This document shows, one piece after another, positions 1 through 10,853 of a stretch of DNA of 64,000 nucleotides. Position numbers and translations under genes: made by a program. This DNA is from Apricaphanius iberus (lineage: Eukaryota > Chordata > Actinopteri > Cyprinodontiformes > Aphaniidae), in NCBI GenBank assembly GCA_028564705.1, contig JAPXFQ010002824.1, positions 1,702,501 to 1,766,500 on the forward strand, read 5' to 3'. The number at the start of each line of letters is the position of its first letter. Within the stretch, counting starts at the first letter, position 1. Below the pieces are notes generated by a model. The model was given only the letters and a program-made list of their open reading frames with translations. It did no database searches and had not been told where the DNA came from.

Positions 1-1202
1 AATAGGCCGACTATTGGCTACACTGTGGTCAGGTGATGTGTCAGTCATGTCAAGTCAATAATGATTGGCTGTCAAGGAAACACAGATAAAAGGTAAAGAC
101 AACAGGGGTTCGAATAGGTACCTACAGTTAAGGGTACAAAATAGTTCCTTTAAGGGTACCACCCCAGTGACAAGACATTGTACCCCTAAAAGTAAAATTA
201 TGTACTTCAATTTTTGAGTGTGTATGCTACAATGGTCAAAATTACAGGTAGTGGACTGAAAAAGGATGGAAAAATCAGCCAAAGTCCAAGGCAAACATTT
301 GACAGACCCTCAAAAAGCAGAAGCATTGTTAACCATGGCCATTTTAAAGGGCGAATTAAAAAACTTGCTCTCCCCGTAGCTGATTATAAAAGAATGAGAG
401 AGTATGCTTTGAGCATTTGACACAGCACCTACTGATGCATTCGTCTCAAGAGTAAGACCCCGCCACATCACACCTCAACAGTGTGCTACAGCTGTTCATC
501 TGACAGCCTAACCAACCGTGGAGCACTTTACGGCCTGGAGAGTGTGCCACCTGTCACGGTGAATCCCAGCATACACCCCCCCACCCCCCGCGCTGTGTGG
601 ACGTCTCACTCCGACACAAAAGCCAGTGTTTTCCCTGAGCACATGAACACAGGTGGCTGGAGGAGGCCAGGTCGAGTTACAGCGTGGTTCAGAAAGTCAA
701 GGAGAACATGCTGACAAAGTATTAATACACTGAAGAATGTAATGAAAGCAAGCAGTATGCTGAGGCAAGTCTAACTCCTTGTAATAAACAGGTTACAGCC
801 AGTAATCCTTCTAATTAAAGTGTTGCAATAAAACTTGGGAAACAGATTTCCTCCCTTTAGCGCCATAAATGTACCACAGGGAGCAACAGGTTGAGTGAGA
901 AAAATAATTCCTCAAATTAAGTACACTAATCTTGGATTTTGTGAAATCATCACAGACATCTTTGCTTCATAATCTGTTTCTTTTAATAGCACTTTAAGCA
1001 TAAATTTTGCATAAACTGAGACTGTCCTGTCAAACACAGATGCATTTTACAACATTTACCTGAAATATTCCAAGTTATTAGACAAAATTCCTCCTGCTTT
1101 TCTAAATACCGAATGCCAATTCTACTGAACATCTTGATGCCAAACCAAAATTAAACCCTGCCAACGCGTTTCTGTTATCTTCCAAAAGAAATAAGAACTC
1201 AC
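1..1202. other. Intergenic, no gene seen
   Basis: Short open frames only, with no recognisable protein and no strong repeat signature. Codon content and lengths fit chance. Confidence 0.6.
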
Positions 1203-1360
1203 CTCTCTCTATTTTCCAGCTCTGGAGTCTCCAACAGCACATGGAGTGTCTGACTGTCTGAGCACTGAGCAGCTGTCTGACCAGAGGAGAGAACCAGCCC
1301 TCAGGTCCGAGTCCTGCAGCAACCTAATGTGTTCCATCAAAGACACTCTGGTTTTGTTGA
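1203..1360 (-). other. Exon-like segment of unknown gene
   Basis: 158 bp on the minus strand between an excellent acceptor (TTCCTCCTCCTCAG) and donor (GAGAG/GTGAGTTC). One frame is open for about 48 codons (VSLMEHIRLLQDSDLRAG...) and stops just before the donor. The segment is thus either untranslated or uses another donor. I do not recognise the peptide. It could be an internal 5'UTR exon of the same hypothetical transcript as the TATA promoter at 14.9 kb. Confidence 0.2.
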
Positions 1361-2915
1361 CTGAGGAGGAGGAATCACACTATTAAGGCTAGCCACAGCC
1401 CCCCCTCAGGCATCCCAATTCCTCAGTGGGGCGTAACCCTTTTCATGTTTTATCTGCACCCATCTCCCTCCTGTGTGTGTGCTCTACGAGAGGAAACCAA
1501 GAGCAGAGCTTCTTAACTCAACCTGCCGTGTCAACAAGAAGGGTTTCAAAACACTGCACTTAACCTGGGTTTCCAAACATTTTACTCATATCTTATTTGT
1601 TTTCTGCAAATCAGTTACCAATCTTCTCACAAAAAACTTTAATCAGATGTAAGTCCTCCAACCAGAAGTCCTAAAATAAAGGATTATCAGAATGAGGGGA
1701 TCCTGTAATGCTTATGATTGCAGCAGACGCCATCCTGCATTGTTACATGGATTACCTGAGCCACTCAACAAACACATCCAGGTGTACATTCCACACTGGG
1801 AAGGGGGGGGGAAGGTGGGAGCTGCTCCTCTGGATCAAAAAAGGTGCTGACTTTTTCTCTCTCTTGTTAACTCTGCATATCAGAGCGCAAACAGAGTTGT
1901 CTGTTGGTATCGATGTGGACTGAGACGTCTCCTTCTACGGAAGCACAGGAGGGTGAAGCCGTGTATCATTTTTGTGGGTTTAAAGAGAGAGAAATGCGAC
2001 AAGTTGCCAATATTTTTTTTTTCTGAGCTGTGCACCTGGTCCCCATAGAGTCTTTAATCTTTGCAGGAAGAGGCAGAAATTAGAGGCTGCACCACTGCAT
2101 CCTTCACAGTGATCCAAACTGCTGAGGGTGAGTGTGCATTCAGCTCAGATAAATCAGTAGAGGTCAAAGCAAAGGCATTGTACCAGAAGAATGTCTGAGC
2201 ATTTTTTTTTAAACTTAGTCAAACAGAAGTAGTGTATGTTAATGAAGTTCATTTGACTTAAAAAGGCTTTAATTTATTATTATAAAGGATCAGTTTCTTT
2301 AAAAATACACTAAATATGTAATATAGAAAATATTTCTCATTTCACTTTCAACAGCTACAGCGCTTTAAGGTATTTGTACCTTCTCATTTTGTGCATCTTT
2401 ATAAGACAGAGATGTTTTAGATCATCAAGCAAGATTTTAGATCAGACAAAAATAGTACAAGTAAAGATAAAATGTAGTTCTCAAATGATGATGTCATATA
2501 TTTAAGAAAAAGGTTTTCAGAGGACATGAAGCTGTTGCTAGTACTTCTTATATTTAGGGATACTTAATATTCTGAAAATTACAGAACATTACATAAAACT
2601 TCATTTTACGCAATGGGTATAAATGCAAATAAATAACTTTAAATTAGTAATCAGAGACTTTATGTTTTCCCAGGGTATAAATATGACATAGGCCTATGTC
2701 TCTTAATCATTTTTCAAAATAAAAAAAATAATAAAAGAACATGTCCTTTAAGTAAGACAGTAAATGCAAGATAATAGATTCTCAATCAAATGCCCATGGA
2801 AATGGAAATAACATCAAATTCCTAGTGATATTAGATTAATTAATTGTTTAATTCTGGTGTACTTTAAGCTTTAATTTTGGTGTTTATTGGCAGCTTGAAT
2901 TAATAATTATCAGCC
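1361..2915. other. Intergenic, no gene seen
   Basis: AT-rich from about 2160 onward. It includes short homopolymers (a G run near 1803, a T run near 2010). Nothing here supports a gene. Confidence 0.6.
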
Positions 2916-3432
2916 TTAAAGGCACAGTGTGTAATTTTCTGCCATTAGGGGGCAGTGCATACCTAAATTATCACAAGGATGCGGTATCTGTGTCTTCGAG
3001 TAAGAAACTCAACAACGGAGGTCCAACAAGTGCTGTTTTGAAAAATGCTAAAATTCCTGAGAATTATCTCTTTGCAGCAACATGACGAGCACATCAGTCT
3101 CTCTTTCATCGCTTGGAACTAGCCAAGAGGCAAAAATGTATTTATGGCGAAACTTTTTTGCATTTTGAGGGGATATCAATGTTTTAATAGCGGGCGTGTT
3201 GCGTGCGCTTTGTCCGTCCGGGCTCTTGTAGAAGTAAAGACGTCATCTAATATGGCTTTCCCCTGAAAAGAGGACCCGCGCCTATGTATTTTAAAACTGA
3301 TTTTTAAAGTCATATTTTACAATATCGCCAATATTTTGCAATTAATGTGCTTTACGTAATTATTATTATTACATAATATTTTAATGGCTCTTTTCAAAGA
3401 TGTACTGCAAAAACTACACACTGTCACTTTAA
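2916..3432. mobile_element. TTAA-flanked MITE
   Basis: Starts TTAA-AGGCACAGTGTGTA and ends in the inverted form (TACACACTGTCACT-TTAA), giving terminal repeats of about 20 bp with three mismatches and TTAA at both ends. It is about 509 bp between the TTAA copies with no coding capacity. A TTAA target site fits the piggyBac or Kolobok superfamilies; I infer a non-autonomous member without choosing between them. Confidence 0.7.
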
Positions 3433-6400
3433 GATAATTTAAGATAAAACCTTCAAAAATTCAGGTTTAGACACACTGATAAAAGAGAATAAACTCTATT
3501 TTTCCAAATGTCTCAGCTCTAATTTTTGTTTAGTTTTCTTCGACCTTCTTTAAAATCAAAACTTTTAGGAAAGAAATGCAGTCTTCATTTCCAGTAAAGT
3601 AAAGGACAAGTCACTGTGATAACCATCACTCGACTAATTACAGTGATACGCAGCATCTTGCACCTGATAACTTGCACATGTAAGGGAGGGGAAAGAGAGA
3701 CAAGGGGGTTAGACAGAGGGTGAAGAGAGCGATAGAGAGGGTGAGGTGTTTCCTGTTTCCATAGCTCTAATTATACCCGTCTCCTGAGGACAGGAACTAT
3801 CAGGATGAGGCAGCTGGTCATTCAGGAGATCCTCTAAGACAGAAGTAGGTTTATACTTTGGAGGGACTTTTATATGTCTGCACTGAATGACACATAAGAA
3901 TACCATCTTAATTTATTGAGAGAGACAAATAATGCTTGAATTAAAAAAGTCAAATTAAACATAAATTAAATACATCAAGCGGGTAAGGAATTTTGTATTG
4001 CTTTTTTTCAGTGTTTGAACAGAAATCTTTCTGAAAATAGGAAATATTTCTAACATTGTGTGTTTTAGGAGCTTTTCGTTGTAGTCTTCTTCTCCTGGTT
4101 TCTGTAAACTAAATGCTTACTCCACTTGAGGGTTGTTGCCGGAGTAATGATTCCTTCCTGTTTAAAGATGCAGCAGTGATAAACTCCTAAAATTTTGTGA
4201 CTTTGGGACTAAATAGTCTGTTGCCGTCAGAGATGTTTTCACAGACGTTTTTACAAACAGGAACCAAACTGCTACTGGGATATAAACAAAGTCAAGACAA
4301 ATCCTAAAAATGACTTCTTTAAATTTGCTCCAAATCTGGATTAAAAATGCTTAGTCTTTGGCAGAAACAAACGGTTTGCATATTTAAGTTCATAGCTTTT
4401 TAAAAAAATCTATTGTGAAAATCAAAGTTAATTGAGTTTATACATATATATTGTTTCTAATCCTATAAAGAGTTAAATGTGGAGCTAACGAAGTCAGACT
4501 TGGTTCTCCACTCTTGAATTAGTTATTCTAAATATTCTCAGTTCCTCTTATCCTAACTCCAGAGTACTACAGTATGCTACAACCTTTTATCTTTTTTCCA
4601 AATTACTTGTATACATCTACTTGGCAAATCAGGGTGCTAGGTATTTTTATAACTTTGCCATTTTATACTTTTGTTGGTTTGGTTTTCCCCATTTCAGTTA
4701 CAACACAAAGCTGTGTGCCACAGGTCATTTTAATGTTGACCATGTCTCGCTTATACTAGTTTTGAAGGTTCATACCCACTTTGAGGATTTTAAACAGATT
4801 TTCTATAATCTGCACATAGTATGCTGTAAGGAAATATAATTATGTGCCTGTGATAAGTATTATTTAGTAGCAGTGTATGAATAGTGTCCTGGGTGGCCTC
4901 TTCTGTCTGCCACTGTAAGCCATCTGAAATACAAGATAGTGCTGCACGATAATTCAATAACAATTTATCTCAATTGATAGACTTGTGCTATCATAGCAAA
5001 AAAGCGGTCAATAAAAAGTTCAATAAATGAGAGTTTTTTTTTCCTTTTTTATGTCGGGTGGCTTAATACTACATTACTTAGTTCAAATTATAACAAACGT
5101 ATACTTAGGCAGCTCGGTCACTGAGCCCCCACTCCTCTCAAAGCAGAAAAGAGAACAAACTACTTGAACTGCAAAATATGTTACAGAAAGGAGCTGTGGA
5201 GGAAATTGTCTTGAAAAAAGGTTTAATAGTTTAGCAGCAGGTCCATGTTGCATCTGGTTTTGAACGAATACACACTGCACACCAATACTAAATGCAACAA
5301 TAATGAACAAACTAAAAAAAACAGGGAATACTACCGTCAGCAAAGCTGTTGTGGCGGGATTCAAGACGCACGCTCTGAAAAATACGGGGTGAAAAGAACT
5401 GCTGGCTGGCTTCAGCTCTCAGTCACTGGCCTGGGCTCAGGTGTTTTGGGCGCCTTGTACACTTAAGCCTAGTTTATACCTCTCCAAGAGCAAGTTTATA
5501 TGCAGACGTATTGAGAGACGCGTCTTTTGTTTATAGTTCTCCGTTTCTGTGTCAGTGTTGCAAAGCAACTCCCGACCAGGACAGCAGGGGGTGCTAGCTT
5601 CTCATGGTAGTTCTGCCTTCTGTTGCAGTGTCGTTTCTGGTTAACTAGAGTTTGTTTTTTTCTTCAGCTTGTGAAACTTCAGCTTCCCCCTCAAGGAGCA
5701 ATGGACAACAGAAAGTAAGTTTTGATAAAGCTGTAAAGCTTTTTACAAGAAGTGCAGCTTATATAATACTATAAATACGCATAAATGCAGCAGTCTGTTT
5801 TGTTGTTTCTCTACGCCTACTCCTGCTCAAAATCGGCAACCGACCATAGATAAATTATCCTTTCAATACAAGCATGTAATGCCCAAACGCTCCATTGACT
5901 ACTGATTACATCAACTATAGAGCAGCGTTCTGGTGAAACGATCTCTGGCTGCTGTTGAGCTCACCAGTGACATACATACGCCATCCATTGATGGAGTTAA
6001 TCTATTTTGACGGAGGAGAAGCATAAAGGCTTCAGCCATCAATAGGAGCTTGTTAGTTTCAGTCGCTGAACTGATTCTGAATCAGCTATAGTTGCCTGGA
6101 TTTTGCACACAAACTAAACCAAATCCATGAGCCACTAATATAATAAAGTGTCATAAAAATTGTAAAAGATTTAGAAAAGGATCAACATAAGACATTAATT
6201 TAAATTACTAACATCATTTTAGAAATATTTTATTTATAGAATCTTTAATAACATTAGTCTTTATGTTTGTCAGTATTCACTGATGTCATGCAGGTCTCTT
6301 AACTTGGTTTGTCTTTGTTACTATCGAACTTTCGTTACAGTAAAAAACGTGTTATAAAAGGTTTAATAAAAGACTGAATTAAATTCTTTATTAAAGTTAG

Positions 6401-6659
6401 TTCATTAAAGAACAGCATACATGACCAGGACAGCACTTAAAATAATTTTGCTAAATATTTCGATAGTTGTTAGTTACTATCCATATCAATAAAAATGACT
6501 ATTTCTTTTATTGATATGCTCTTTTTCTATATCTTGTAACCCTAATGCAGAAAACAATCTACATTTTGGGGGTGGGGTTAAAGATTTTGACTCTGAGCTG
6601 ACTTTTATCCCACACATTAAAAACATTACCAAATAGGTTTGGTATATGTGGGGTATTTT
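3433..6659. other. Intergenic, scattered repeat-like patches
   Basis: No gene seen. Around 4938 the sequence GTGCTGCACGATAATTC resembles the terminal repeat of fish hAT MITEs, but no partner end was found. From about 5466 (AGCCTAGTTTATACC...) there is another transposon-like start without a clear mate. The rest is AT-rich and unassigned. Confidence 0.4.
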
Positions 6660-6765
6660 TAATTATGTAAAGCACTTTGAAATGAATATTTTTGTATGAA
6701 AAGTGCTTTATAATTAAAGTTTTGATTGTTTGATTGATTTGTTGATTGATTGATTGATTGAAAAA
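6660..6765 (+). repeat. LINE/SINE-type 3' tail with (TGAT)n
   Basis: Reads TAAAGCACTTTGAAATG, then AAAGTGCTTTATAATTAAAG, then a degenerate (TTGATTGA)n run. This 'agcactttga ... agtgctatataa' tail is the usual 3' end of L2-type LINEs and related SINEs in fish. Only the tail is recognisable. Confidence 0.55.
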
Positions 6766-7069
6766 TCAGAGTTGTGTTGTACAAAGCATGTAAAATAGTG
6801 TCCCTATTCTCAGACGCCGGCAGTGGCACCAACTCTCCACCAATCTGAAAATGTGTTAAATGTTCAAATCACAATGACATCATTTGCCCCCAAACCACCA
6901 CTGTCTAGTAACAAAGGGTCACTTAAACGTATCTTGGTTTTGTCAAGGATCCTAACATGACCATATTTCAACAACATAGATAACACACAACTCTAGAACT
7001 GCGCTGCTCTGGGTGGCTGCATGTTGGAGTGGCTCTGTTTGCTACATATTGAGTTTTTTTTTTTCGGAG

Positions 7070-8825
7070 TCTTCAGGGAGGAAGATAAGGATTTATTAAG
7101 TAGTAAAAAAACAGAAGCAACTAAAAGTCAAGATCAGAGACAGCAAGGAGGCTTACAGGAAGAAGCTGAAGAGCAAACTACAGAGAAACAATATCAGATA
7201 TGTCTGGTCTGGAATGAAAAGATCACAGGCTTTAAGCACAGGAAGGACTAGATGGAAGTCTGGACAGAATGAACCAATGAACTGAACACATTCCTCAAAA
7301 TGTTGAGTTCAGGAACAAGCTCAGCATCCTCCTCTCCTGTCCACAGCCAAAGAGGCATCCCACCCTCCTCTGACCCAAACCTGTCTGTTACACCTCAGAT
7401 GTTTTATCTTCCACCGCAGTCATGAACTCTTTTACTTCCACAACTTTCTCTTCAACCAAATCAGGAGTTGCTGCTACTCACTCTCCCACCTGTCTGCCTC
7501 TAAAAGTCAGGTGAAGAGGCAGTTAGAGAAACTGAAGCGAAAAAAGGTTGCAGGTCCAGATGGTGTCAGACCCAGAGTCCTGAAGTCCAGAGCAGCTCTG
7601 TGGGATTCTGTAGCACCTCTTCAACCTTAGCCTGACACAGGAAAAGGTTCCAGTGCTGTGGAAGACATCCTACCTTGTTCCAGGACCAAAGCAAACTCAC
7701 CTATCAGTCATCACTGACTATAGGCCTGTCACCCTGACATCCCACATCATGAAGGTCCTGGAGAGACTCCTGTTGAACCACCTGAATAAGCAAACTGAAA
7801 CATAACAGCACCCGCCGCAGTTTGCTTATCGCCATTGAGTTGCCGTTGAAGATGCCATCACCAACCTGCTTCAAACAACAGACTGTCATCTGGACAAAGC
7901 AGGCAGCACTGTGAGAATCATGTTCTTTGATTTCTCCAGTGCATTTAACACAATTGAGCCTGATTTACTTAGTCAGAAACTCCTGAAGACACAGGTGGAG
8001 GCCTCAACAATCAGCTGGATCAATGACTACCTTACAGACCACAGTTTGTGAGATTGAAGGATTGTGTGTCAAACCAGCTGGTCAGGAGCACAGGAGCACC
8101 ACAAGGGACTGTACTCTCACCATTCCTTTTCACTCTGTACACCTCAAACTTCCAGTATAAGAAAGAGACCTGTCATCTGCAGAAATACTCAGACGGCTCT
8201 GCAATTGTCTTGTGTATCAGAGATACAAGCTGAGTACAGTGAGCTGAATGAGCCACTTTGTGGCATGGTGTGGAAACAATCATCTTACGTTGAATGTGAA
8301 CAAAACAAGGGAGATTATTGTACATTTCAGAAGTAACAGGGATAAGTCAAAGAATGTCTCTACTTTTTGAGGAGGCTTAGGTCCTTCAAGCTGAAGCAAG
8401 ATTCTGCATATTGTCTACAGCTCTGTTGTGGAGAGTCTTAACTCTTCGTCCATCATCTGTTGGGGTAGCAGCATCAGAGCCAGGGACTTAAAACGGTTCA
8501 ACAACCTGACGAAGACGGCTGGTTCTGTTCTGAGGACACCTGTGGAACACCTGGAGATTATGATGCAAAGAATGATTCTTCATTAAATAAAAAAGAATGT
8601 GGACAACCCTGAGCATCATCTTAATGAGACTATCCTACAGCAACAGAGTATCTTCAGTAGGAGGCTTCTTCAGTTTAGCTGCAACACAGACTGCAACAGG
8701 AAATCCTTTCTCCCCACAGCCATCATGATCTACAACAACTCCTTGAAGAATTAATTAGTTATGAGCTACGACAACTCTTAATTTCCCTCTGGGATCAATA
8801 AAGTATTTTTTAACTGAATTAAATT
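7070..8825 (+). pseudogene. Decayed Rex1-like (CR1/L2 group) LINE reverse transcriptase
   Basis: Translated pieces in shifting frames follow the order of a Rex1-like reverse transcriptase: a linker ending in WNEKITGFKHR (about 7210-7240), KVAGPDGVRPRVLK (about 7545), VTLTSHIMKVLERLLLNHL (about 7730), FFDFSSAFNTIEPD (about 7925), and TGAPQGTVLSPFLFTLYTS then CHLQKYSDGSAIV (8090-8210). The catalytic Y/F-x-D-D is changed to YSDG. Many stops and frameshifts are present. The 3' end TTTCCCTCTGGGATCAATAA at about 8785-8805 is typical of these LINEs. The copy is dead. Confidence 0.8.
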
Positions 8826-9320
8826 TCACAAGGCTCAGCTGGTCCAAATGAGGACAAAAAAAACTGTTAATGTAAATCAGGTCTGAAATAATGTCTGTTA
8901 GAATTTAACTTACAAATATATTGAATAACATGTGAGATTTCAGTATTTTAAATATTTCTTATCTCCATAATTTAACCAAAAACATGGGTAACAAAATAGC
9001 TTGTTTACAGGTACAAAACAGGACAAAATGGAATTGCCCTATTATCATCCCAGAGTATAAGCATCTCAGGTGTCTGACCTCAGTCTAGTATGTGATTTGT
9101 CCGATGTTTAATTTTTACATTTAAACACTTAAACAAAGGGGTTTAGTTATTTTACCTATGCCTGCCTGCATTGTCATGCATTCAGAAAGTAAGACTCGTG
9201 AGTGTTACATTTCCAGTATCAATTTCTATTAATTTTGATGAGTAAGTCTTACGACTTCAGAAAACCACAAATTTATTTTTTTAAAACAAATTATATCATG
9301 TTACAAGAGCAATGAAAAAT

Positions 9321-9518
9321 CCATTCATCGATCTTCTTCCCATTGTCCGGGGTCGGATCGCGGGGGCAGTAGCTTAAGTCAAGACACCCAGACTTCCCTC
9401 TCCCCGGCCAGTTGGGCCAGCTCCTCGGGAGGAATCCCGAGGCATTCCCAGGCAAGCAGGGAGACATAGTCCCTCTAGCGAGTCCTAGGTCTTCCCCTGG
9501 GCCTCCTCCCGGTGCAGT
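9321..9518 (-). mobile_element. 5'-truncated RTE-type LINE 3' end with target duplication
   Basis: On the minus strand this is the C-terminal coding end and tail of a fish RTE-type (Rex3-like) LINE. On the plus strand it reads ...GGGGTCGGATCGCGGGGGCA and GACTTCCCTCTCCCCGGCCA. It is flanked by direct repeats GCAATGAAAAAT at 9309-9320 and 9519-9530, a 12-bp target-site duplication. The insert is about 198 bp, so it is severely 5'-truncated, which is normal for target-primed reverse transcription. Confidence 0.8.
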
Positions 9519-9530
9519 GCAATGAAAAAT

Positions 9531-10480
9531 GGTATGTTTAATACATTATGCTATCATATGGCCAATGCAATCAAGGGGAAGACTGTCCAGAAGACAGAAA
9601 CGTACACCCTCCAAATAGAGGATAGGCCACTTAAGAGAGTACTGTATTCAAGCCTTCGTAGTGGAAAGTCAAGTGGAAGGAAAAGCGTTTTAGAGAAATG
9701 TGCAAAATGAATGCAACCATAAGGGGTCCCAAGCCGGTGATTTCTTGTGTACGGAAAAATGCAGAGGGTTGTGTCAGGAAGGGCACCCAACGTAAAACCT
9801 AAGCCAAATCAAATATGCGACTCACAAATATGAACTCCATACCGGATCGGTCGAGGCTTGGGTTAACAAGACCGCCACCAGTGCTGTTGACCCAAAGGGT
9901 GACAGTGGAAATTGGACTGCTGTTGGTGGAAGGAGGAGAGGAGGACGGCGTATTGGTAGGAAGAGAGAGAAGAGAAAATTCAATTAATTAAGAGTTGAAC
10001 TAGATGATTTGATACAGGGTATCCCGAGAGTTGAGAGGGTGGTGATTGGTGCAGACTTTAAAGGAAATGTTGGTGAAGGGAACAGAGGGGATGAGGAACT
10101 GATGGGCTGGTTTGGTATCCAGGATAGGAACGAAGAAGGACAGATGGTGGTAGACTTTGCAAAGAAGATGGAAACGGCAGTTATAAACACTTTCTTCCAG
10201 AAGAGGCGGGAACGTCGGGTGACTTATGAGAGTGGAGGTAGGAGCACTCAGTTGGTCTACATCTTATTTAGACAATGTTATCTGAAGGAGATTAGTGACT
10301 GCAAAGTAGTAGTGGGCGAGAGTGTAGTTAGACAGCATAACATGGTGGTCTGTAGTATGAAACTGATGGTGAGGAAGTTGAAGAGACCAAAGACCGAGCA
10401 GAGGACCAATTGGTGGAAACTGAGAAAAGAAGAAGCCTATGCAGGCTGCATTAGCACTATGTGTATAGAGAACAGCTAGT
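9531..10480 (+). pseudogene. RTE-type LINE 5' part: leader and endonuclease domain
   Basis: The first about 470 bp match the leader region typical of fish RTE elements (AAGGGCACCCAACGTAAAACC; GGTCGAGGCTTGGGTTAACA). From 10009 an open frame of 156 codons gives part of the apurinic-like endonuclease: VVIGADFKGNVGEGNRGDEE, GQMVVDFAKKME, SGGRSTQLVYIL, DCKVVVGESVVRQHNMVV. The usual GADFNG Asn is Lys and the usual Q-V-D-Y-I-L Asp is Val, so the nuclease should be inactive. The reverse transcriptase is absent, lost near 10480. Confidence 0.82.
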
Positions 10481-10790
10481 TAAGGACATCACCGTCAGGC
10501 TGAGCGCAGCACCACGGCTTTTACTATAAACAGGCGCCCATAAAGAAATAAAACAATAAACATACAGCCAACATGTAAGCAGGCAGCAGTTTGTACACCC
10601 AGTAAGATGTAAGAAAGCTGAGATAGCTAATAGCTAGCCCACAGAGCTAGCTTCCAGACCGTCTTAAACAGCTAACAAGCTACGGGTAGAAACTCCTCAG
10701 ATATGACCGCCGCAAATTCATTTTACAGATATCTACATTATTTGATCATCATGCCTCAACTTTAAACAGCAGAAGCAAAGAAGGCACAAA

Positions 10791-10853
10791 TACAGTATAT
10801 ATTAACATCAACTTACACACATATACAGTATATATTAACATCAACTTACACAC
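10791..10853. repeat. 33-bp tandem duplication
   Basis: A 30-bp word beginning TACAGTATATATTAACATCA is repeated exactly, with a 3-bp spacer. It is a recent local duplication, since the copies are identical. Confidence 0.9.

Noticed and set aside
4928..5060. Possible hAT MITE start (GTGCTGCACGATAATTC)
   Set aside because: No inverted partner end or target duplication could be found nearby.
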